Shown here: piece by piece, positions 1 to 3,776 of the stretch
Layout: the number at the start of each line of letters is the position of its first letter
How positions within the stretch are numbered: the stretch's first letter is position 1
Source of the DNA: RUG806 sp963624415
GTDB lineage: Bacteria > Bacillota > Clostridia > Oscillospirales > Acutalibacteraceae
Direction: 5' to 3'
Assembly: GCA_963624415.1 (NCBI GenBank)
Contig: CAVFPQ010000135.1
Span: 1-6,062 of the forward strand
DNA length: 6,062 nt
Translations under genes and position numbers: made by a program
Notes under the pieces: generated by a model
What the model saw: the letters and a program-made list of their open reading frames with translations, nothing else
Databases searched by the model: none
What the model was told of the DNA's origin: nothing

Positions 1-1
1 C

Positions 2-55
2 GCCTTCGCAAACAGAGGCGAAACAGAAATGCTTGTCTGGATTCTGAGAAAATAA
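2..55 (+). CDS. Possible 3' end of a plus-strand gene (tentative)
   Basis: Frame 2 from the window edge is open to a TAA at 53-55 and reads AFANRGETEMLVWILRK, an ordinary-looking C-terminus. The main support is context: a bidirectional terminator-like hairpin follows 23 bases later, and a minus-strand reading frame ends on its other side, which is what two convergent genes would look like. With only 17 codons visible, no family can be assigned. Another plus-strand frame (stop at 61-63) and one minus-strand frame are also open here, so this could be non-coding. Confidence 0.27.
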   Translation, partial: AFANRGETEMLVWILRK

Positions 56-65
56 GAAAATAAAA

Positions 66-118
66 AAATAAAAAATACTCCCCACTGCCGAAATTGTGGC
101 TATGAGGAGATTTTTTTA
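66..118. terminator. Bidirectional intrinsic terminator
   Basis: CTCC (78-81) pairs with GGAG (106-109), and CCAC (82-85) pairs with GTGG (96-99). This leaves a 10-base loop and a six-base bulge on one arm. On the plus strand the stem is followed by seven Ts (111-117). On the minus strand it is followed by TATTTTTTATTTTTTT. The A and T tracts can pair with each other and extend the stem. A T-run on both sides of one hairpin is typical between convergent genes. It would end the reading frame that stops at 116 and any plus-strand gene stopping at 55. Confidence 0.65.
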
Positions 119-355
119 ATATTCCCTGAATTTATATCTGTGCTGAAGAGCAAGTTCGACCATATCCATGTCTTCAACGCCGAATTCTTTTTTGTTCATA
201 TTGACCGATTCGAGAAATTTCTTATTACTCTTAAAAGATGCTGCAAGCACTTTCTTGTCTTTATCATCGAGAGAAATTTTATAAAGCAAATTTGACATAC
301 CTATAACCATGTCTTTATGCTCATGGAAGTATTTGCGGTTCGTTTCATTTTCAAG
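116..355 (-). CDS. Hypothetical protein, C-terminal part, interrupted by assembly gap
   Basis: A minus-strand reading frame runs from the edge of the N block to a TAA at 118-116, giving about 80 residues. It is rich in Lys, Asp and Glu with scattered aromatics and has no membrane segment. The visible part starts LENETNRKYF and ends ALQHRYKFREY; it looks like a soluble, mostly helical protein. I do not recognise the family. The true N-terminus is unknown: the ATG at 379 lies across a gap whose ten Ns probably do not reflect real length, so that start cannot be trusted. Internal Met codons (for example in MVIGMSNLLY) are possible starts but have no convincing ribosome binding site. The terminator-like hairpin immediately past the stop supports a real gene end. 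It could also be the tail of a much longer protein lost in the gap. Confidence 0.5.
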   Translation of the reverse strand, partial: LENETNRKYFHEHKDMVIGMSNLLYKISLDDKDKKVLAASFKSNKKFLESVNMNKKEFGVEDMDMVELALQHRYKFREY

Positions 356-365
356 NNNNNNNNNN
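356..365. other. Assembly gap (10 Ns)
   Basis: Ten consecutive Ns mark a scaffold join. The fixed round length suggests a placeholder rather than a measured distance. Reading frames and spacing across it are not reliable. The sequence on its right side is hairpin-rich and may belong to an interspersed repeat, which would explain why the assembly broke here. Confidence 0.95.
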
Positions 366-412
366 GTTTTGAAATGCAAAGCAGTTTCGTAGCCAAGAAA
401 AATTTTTCATAT

Positions 413-458
413 CGAAGCCTGAAAATGCGGCAAGGGAAGTCGCCTTGCGAGGCTTTCG
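413..458. repeat. Two-tier inverted repeat (hairpin)
   Basis: Outer arms CGAAGCCT (413-420) and AGGCTTTCG (450-458) pair over eight base pairs with a single bulged T. Inside them GCAAGG (430-435) pairs perfectly with CCTTGC (443-448) around a seven-base loop. The inner and outer stems are separated by nine bases on one side and one on the other. No T-run follows on either strand, so it is not a standard intrinsic terminator. Confidence 0.6.
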
Positions 459-467
459 GGCAAAGAG

Positions 468-495
468 ATTGGAGATTTTTCGGCGAGAAACCAAT
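468..495. repeat. Inverted repeat (hairpin)
   Basis: ATTGG (468-472) pairs with CCAAT (491-495). After a three-base AGA bulge, TTTTTC (476-481) pairs with GAGAAA (485-490), with one G-T wobble, around a GGC loop. It lies ten bases from the neighbouring two-tier hairpin, so the two probably belong to one structured element. Confidence 0.55.
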
Positions 496-508
496 ACTTC
501 GTTGTCAG

Positions 509-536
509 CACGTGGCTTTAGCGTGTCGTTCTTTTT
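509..536 (+). terminator. Weak plus-strand terminator-like hairpin
   Basis: CACG (509-512) pairs with CGTG (522-525), and a run of Ts follows (CGTTCTTTTT, 526-535). The stem is only four base pairs plus a possible wobble, so this is weak as a terminator. No plus-strand gene is visible for it to end. It may simply be the edge of the structured spacer. Confidence 0.22.
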
Positions 537-557
537 AAATATTAGTCTTTGTGTATT

Positions 558-665
558 TTACTTAATCCAAGCCTTTTTGGGGTCGTCGAGTTTAACGGCG
601 GCACGAAGGATAATATATTGTTTATTCTGCGGAGAAGTCGACAATGGAGATATTGAGATCAACAT
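558..665 (-). pseudogene. 35-codon frame or gene remnant overlapping the muramidase 3' end
   Basis: In the +1 frame relative to the muramidase gene, an ATG at 665-663 opens a 35-codon frame that ends at TAA 560-558. The part past the muramidase stop reads QYIILRAAVKLDDPKKAWIK, with protein-like composition and codon use, which suggests the tail of a former coding sequence. The ATG has no ribosome binding site and lies inside the muramidase gene, so translation from it is doubtful. It could be a truncated downstream gene, part of the adjacent structured element, or chance. Confidence 0.22.
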
Positions 666-1488
666 TTCCGGAGATGCCGTTCACCGTGCCGGTTTTTGTG
701 TACTGCCACATTTTGTAGTCATAATAAAATGACGGGGTGTCGTAGTATTCGGCAAGCCAGAAATTCAAATCGGAGACCAGTGAGAGGTCGTAGTTAAAGT
801 ATCCGACTTCACAGTTAAAATAAATTATCGGTTTATATCCCGCATTCTTAATAACTTCGCAGAACTTTACGGCACAGGCGGTAATTGCGGAACTGCTCAT
901 GCCGTTTGTGCGAGCTTCATCATTATCGACAAATTCCCAGTCATAGGCAATGGGATAATCTATCTGTTTGTCTTTTATAATTTCAATAAGAAATTCGGCT
1001 TCTTCAGCGGCTTCTTCTTCGGTTGTCGCCTGTGAAAAAAAGTAAACGCCCACTTTAAGCCCGGCGGCCTTTGCGCCTTCGTAGTTCTTGTCGAAATTGT
1101 CATCCTGTGCCATTATACCCTTTGAGCCGTAGCCCCTGAGTCCCGCACGAAGCATAACAAAATCTATACCGTCGTTTTTAACAGCAGTCCAGTCTATATC
1201 ACCCTGAAAAACGGAGACATCAATTCCGGTGTAGGTCGTGACGGATGCATCATTATATGTAACCCTGCCGTTTTCGTCACGAACAAAGCTGTCGGGGTCG
1301 AGCGTGCTTTTTTCGACATCGGAATGTGACGGAATTGTTCTGCCGCTGACATCGGTTATCATTTCTTTTGTGGTTTCGGTTGCTTCTGTTTCGAACACGC
1401 CCATTCTGTCACATACCAAAAAAGTCCCGACAAAAACAACGGCAAACACAGCGACACAGATTATTACAAGTTTTATATATTTTTTCAT
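622..1488 (-). CDS. Membrane-anchored GH25 muramidase (lysozyme)
   Basis: This 288-residue protein is predicted to cleave the beta-1,4 bond between N-acetylmuramic acid and N-acetylglucosamine in peptidoglycan. Residues 5-25 form one hydrophobic helix after MKKY. The preceding residues of Cys26 do not make a lipobox, so the protein is probably a single-pass anchor with the enzyme outside the cell. A linker (about 27-86) rich in Thr, Asp and Glu leads to the GH25 domain (about 87-285). Visible family hallmarks are GIDVSVFQG with Asp90, the catalytic D-x-E in YDWE (Asp183, Glu185), FWLAEY (243-248), MWQY (260-263) and NVDLN (275-279). The domain is complete. The start overlaps the metA stop as ATGA; no good Shine-Dalgarno lies upstream (only AAAGA), so translation probably depends on ribosomes finishing metA. 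The start is supported because it alone includes the membrane helix. No clear intrinsic terminator follows the stop. Confidence 0.93.
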   Translation of the reverse strand: MKKYIKLVIICVAVFAVVFVGTFLVCDRMGVFETEATETTKEMITDVSGRTIPSHSDVEKSTLDPDSFVRDENGRVTYNDASVTTYTGIDVSVFQGDIDWTAVKNDGIDFVMLRAGLRGYGSKGIMAQDDNFDKNYEGAKAAGLKVGVYFFSQATTEEEAAEEAEFLIEIIKDKQIDYPIAYDWEFVDNDEARTNGMSSSAITACAVKFCEVIKNAGYKPIIYFNCEVGYFNYDLSLVSDLNFWLAEYYDTPSFYYDYKMWQYTKTGTVNGISGNVDLNISIVDFSAE

Positions 1489-2414
1489 TCTTTGTTTGTT
1501 TTAAGCTCATCAAGGTCATAAGGTGTGGTCTGATAAACAAAGTAGTTAAGCCAGTTGCAATACAGAAGATTTGCGTGCGCACGCCAACGGACAATCGGCT
1601 CTTTTGAAGGGTCGTCATTCGGAAAATAATTTTTAGGGATAGCGGTATCAAGCCCCTTGTCTCTGTCTCTTAAATACTCATCACGAAGCGTTGTTGGGTC
1701 ATATTCGGAATGCCCCATAATAAACACCTGTCTGCCTCTGTCAGTCATAACCGCATATACACCGGCTTCATCTGAAGACGCGAGAATTTTAAGCTCCGGT
1801 ACTTTTTCAATGTCCTCACGCCTGCAATAAGTATAACGAGAATGCGGAACATAAAACGTGTCATCGAACCCACGGAAAAGTATGGCGTGCTTATGGTCGA
1901 TTCTGTGTTCAAACACGCCGAACACCTTTTTGTCAAGCTTATATTTCGGGATGCCGTAATGATAATAAAGCCCCGCCTGAGCCGCCCAGCAGATATGAAA
2001 TACAGAGTGAACATGAGTCTTGCTCCACTCCATAATTTCGCAAAGCTCCGCCCAATAGTCAACCTCCTCGTATTCGAGATTTTCAACGGGCGCACCGGTT
2101 ATAACCATACCGTCATAATATCTGTCTTTTATGTCATCAAAGGTCTTATAGAACATAAACAGATGCTCTTCTGAAATATGTGACGGCTTGTGCGTTGCGG
2201 TTCTTATAAATTCAAGCTCAATCTGAAGGGGTGTGTTACCCATAATACGGGAGAGCTGTGTTTCCGTTACAATCTTTTTGGGCATAAGATTGAGAATAAG
2301 AATTTTAAGAGGACGAATGTCCTGCGTTATGGCTCGGGTTTCGGTCATAACGAAAATATTTTCATCGTTGAGCACCTTTACGGCAGGCAGCTCATTTGGT
2401 ATTTTAATGGGCAT
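1485..2414 (-). CDS. metA: Homoserine O-acetyltransferase, MetA type
   Basis: A 309-residue cytoplasmic enzyme of the MetA (HTS) family, the same length as the Escherichia coli protein and alignable without obvious gaps at the key sites. It activates L-homoserine by acylating the side-chain hydroxyl, the first committed step of methionine synthesis. The nucleophile Cys142 (HICWAAQAG) and the His235/Glu237 pair (GHSEYDP) are present, as is the TGAP motif (106-109). Residue 111 is Glu (APVENL). In characterised MetA proteins Glu here goes with acetyl-CoA use and Gly with succinyl-CoA use, so acetyltransferase (EC 2.3.1.31) is the better call although the gene name often implies succinyl transfer. 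The gene starts 25 bases after the metY stop with a GAGAGG ribosome site and ends in a four-base overlap with the muramidase gene. MetY upstream would use its product directly. Confidence 0.96.
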   Translation of the reverse strand: MPIKIPNELPAVKVLNDENIFVMTETRAITQDIRPLKILILNLMPKKIVTETQLSRIMGNTPLQIELEFIRTATHKPSHISEEHLFMFYKTFDDIKDRYYDGMVITGAPVENLEYEEVDYWAELCEIMEWSKTHVHSVFHICWAAQAGLYYHYGIPKYKLDKKVFGVFEHRIDHKHAILFRGFDDTFYVPHSRYTYCRREDIEKVPELKILASSDEAGVYAVMTDRGRQVFIMGHSEYDPTTLRDEYLRDRDKGLDTAIPKNYFPNDDPSKEPIVRWRAHANLLYCNWLNYFVYQTTPYDLDELKTNKE

Positions 2415-2423
2415 TCGTCTTTT

Positions 2424-2429
2424 CCTCTC
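2424..2429 (-). promoter_or_regulatory. Ribosome binding site of metA
   Basis: GAGAGG on the minus strand lies nine bases before the ATG at 2414, in the 25-base spacer after metY. It supports the chosen start. No hairpin or promoter is evident in the spacer, so metA should be co-transcribed with metY. Confidence 0.7.
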
Positions 2430-2439
2430 TTATATGGTT

Positions 2440-3717
2440 TTATATGCTTGCGAGTGCGTTTGAAATATCCTCAATAAGGTCATCGGCGTTTTCGATGCCG
2501 CAGGACATACGGACAAGATCGGGAGCTACACCGCATGCGTTAAGTTCATCGTCTGACAGCTGACGGTGCGTGGAGCTTGCCGGATGCAGACAGCATGAAC
2601 GAGCATCGGCAACATGGGTTTCTATTGCGATAATCTTTAACTCATGCATAAACTTTTCAGCCGCTTTTCTGCCGCCTTTTACACCGAAGCTGACAACTCC
2701 GCAAGTGCCGTTCGGCATATACTTTTCGGCGAGTGCGTGATATTGATCACTCTCAAGTCCCGGGAAACGAACCCAAGAAATTTTGTCGCTTGCTTCAAGG
2801 AATTTTGCGACCTTGAGTGCGTTTTCGCTGTGGCGAGCAATTCTGAGATGCAGGCTCTCAAGCCCTAAATTAAGAAGATATGCGCTGTTGGGCGAAGGAG
2901 TCGAACCGAGGTCACGCATAAGCTGAGCACAGCACTTTGTTATATAAGCGCCGCCTTGTCCGAACTTTTCGGCATATGTGATGCCGTGATAGCTGTCATC
3001 GGGTGTGCAAAGTCCCGGGTATTTGTCGGCATGTGCCATCCAGTCGAAATTGCCGGAGTCAACGATAACGCCGCCGACTGTCGAGCCGTGACCGTCCATA
3101 TATTTTGTTGTTGCGTGAGTAACTATATCCGCACCCCACTCAAAAGGATGACAATGAACGGGTGTGGGGAACGTATTGTCAACGATAAGCGGAACACCGT
3201 GAGCGTGTGCAACTTTGGCGAATTTTTCGATATCGAGAACTTTAAGAGTGGGATTTGCGACAGTCTCACCGAAAATAAGCTTTGTGTTGTCACGGAATGC
3301 ATCATTGAGCTCTTCTTCGCTTGCGTCGGGATCAACGAATGTTACATCAATGCCCATCTTTTTCATGGTGACGGAGAACAGATTATATGTGCCGCCGTAA
3401 ATTGCGGAAGAAGAAATTATATGTCCGCCGCACTCGCAGATATTGAAAGCGGCAAAGAAGTTTGCAGCCATGCCGGATGAAAGGAGAATTGCGGCAGTAC
3501 CGCCCTCAAGCTCACATATTTTTGCGGCAACGGTATCACAGGTGGGATTTGCAAGACGGGAATAGAAATAACCCGATGCTTCGAGGTCAAAAAGCTTGCC
3601 CATATCCTCGCTTGTGTCATATTTGAATGTTGTGCTCTGGATTATCGGAATCTGACGGGGTTCACCGTTTTTGGGTGTGTAACCGCCCTGTACACAGGTA
3701 GTTTCGATTTTTGACAT
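2440..3717 (-). CDS. metY: O-acetylhomoserine sulfhydrylase (PLP-dependent)
   Basis: A 425-residue member of the Cys/Met-metabolism PLP enzyme family, full length for MetY. It converts O-acetyl-L-homoserine and sulfide to L-homocysteine and acetate in the cytoplasm. Visible sites are YSR (52-54) and SGM (81-83), which bind the cofactor phosphate; Tyr107 (IYGGT), which stacks on the ring; Asp180 (VDNTF), which pairs with the pyridine nitrogen; Lys205 in TTKYMDGHG, which forms the internal aldimine; and Arg403 in LVRMSCGIE, which binds the substrate carboxylate. The segments GGVIVDSGNFDW and HPASSTHRQLSDDEL are more typical of MetY than of MetB or MetC. The ATG at 3717 has AAGGAG eight bases upstream. 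It is the first gene behind the promoter at 3748-3776. MetA follows and supplies its substrate, which argues against a cystathionine synthase or methionine lyase role. Confidence 0.95.
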   Translation of the reverse strand: MSKIETTCVQGGYTPKNGEPRQIPIIQSTTFKYDTSEDMGKLFDLEASGYFYSRLANPTCDTVAAKICELEGGTAAILLSSGMAANFFAAFNICECGGHIISSSAIYGGTYNLFSVTMKKMGIDVTFVDPDASEEELNDAFRDNTKLIFGETVANPTLKVLDIEKFAKVAHAHGVPLIVDNTFPTPVHCHPFEWGADIVTHATTKYMDGHGSTVGGVIVDSGNFDWMAHADKYPGLCTPDDSYHGITYAEKFGQGGAYITKCCAQLMRDLGSTPSPNSAYLLNLGLESLHLRIARHSENALKVAKFLEASDKISWVRFPGLESDQYHALAEKYMPNGTCGVVSFGVKGGRKAAEKFMHELKIIAIETHVADARSCCLHPASSTHRQLSDDELNACGVAPDLVRMSCGIENADDLIEDISNALASI

Positions 3718-3725
3718 AAAACCAG

Positions 3726-3731
3726 CTCCTT
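3726..3731 (-). promoter_or_regulatory. Ribosome binding site of metY
   Basis: AAGGAG on the minus strand, eight bases before the ATG at 3717. It is the strongest ribosome site in the window and fixes the metY start. Confidence 0.8.
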
Positions 3732-3747
3732 AAGTAAACATAATAAT

Positions 3748-3776
3748 ATCGTATCATCAGTTATTTGCGGTGTCAA
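3748..3776 (-). promoter_or_regulatory. Sigma-A-type promoter for metY-metA-muramidase
   Basis: On the minus strand a perfect -35 box TTGACA (3776-3771) is followed by exactly 17 bases and a -10 box TACGAT (3753-3748). TACGAT matches four of six consensus bases, including the first two and the last. A TG one base upstream makes an extended -10 (TGATACGAT). Transcription should begin near 3741, giving a leader of only about 24 bases before metY. The -35 box and half of the spacer lie inside the last codons and stop of the fucosidase gene. The leader is too short for a SAM riboswitch or T-box, so any methionine control from this promoter must act through a protein or elsewhere. Confidence 0.68.

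Larger units (their letters stand above)
366..557. other. Structured non-coding spacer, possible interspersed repeat
   Basis: This stretch between the gap and the end of the muramidase unit has no convincing gene. It holds several inverted repeats in about 140 bases: a perfect palindrome GAAAAATTTTTC (397-408), a two-tier hairpin (413-458), a second hairpin (468-495), and a short stem followed by a T-run (509-535). Such density, next to an assembly break, fits a repeated intergenic element or a structured RNA. Its identity as a repeat is inference, since only one copy lies in the window. Short frames open on both strands here (for example a plus-strand frame from 445) look like spurious products of the structured sequence. 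Confidence 0.45.

Noticed and set aside
1..20. Hairpin CGCCT/AGGCG at the left edge as a terminator
   Set aside because: The five-base-pair stem has no T-run on either side and lies at the truncated edge. It could be chance or part of coding sequence.
366..379. ATG at 379 as the start of the hypothetical protein ending at 116
   Set aside because: The frame passes through Ns of unknown true length, so continuity and start cannot be claimed.
445..732. Plus-strand frame of 95 codons across the structured spacer and muramidase 3' end
   Set aside because: It begins inside a hairpin, lacks a ribosome site, and its second half is antisense to the conserved C-terminus of the GH25 domain.
1408..1414. 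Lipoprotein signal (Cys26) in the muramidase
   Set aside because: The residues before the Cys are FLV. A lipobox needs Gly, Ala or Ser at the position just before it, so a plain membrane anchor is more likely.
2956..3480. 174-codon plus-strand open frame
   Set aside because: It lies entirely antisense to the well-supported metY gene, and its composition is that of a complementary-strand shadow.
3742..3750. TATTATTAT as the -10 box of the metY promoter
   Set aside because: It would lie 22 or more bases from TTGACA, too far for sigma-A. TACGAT with an upstream TG at exactly 17 bases is a better fit.
3718..3756. SAM riboswitch or T-box upstream of metY
   Set aside because: Only 39 bases separate the two genes and the promoter occupies part of them. 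There is no space or recognisable stem pattern for either element.
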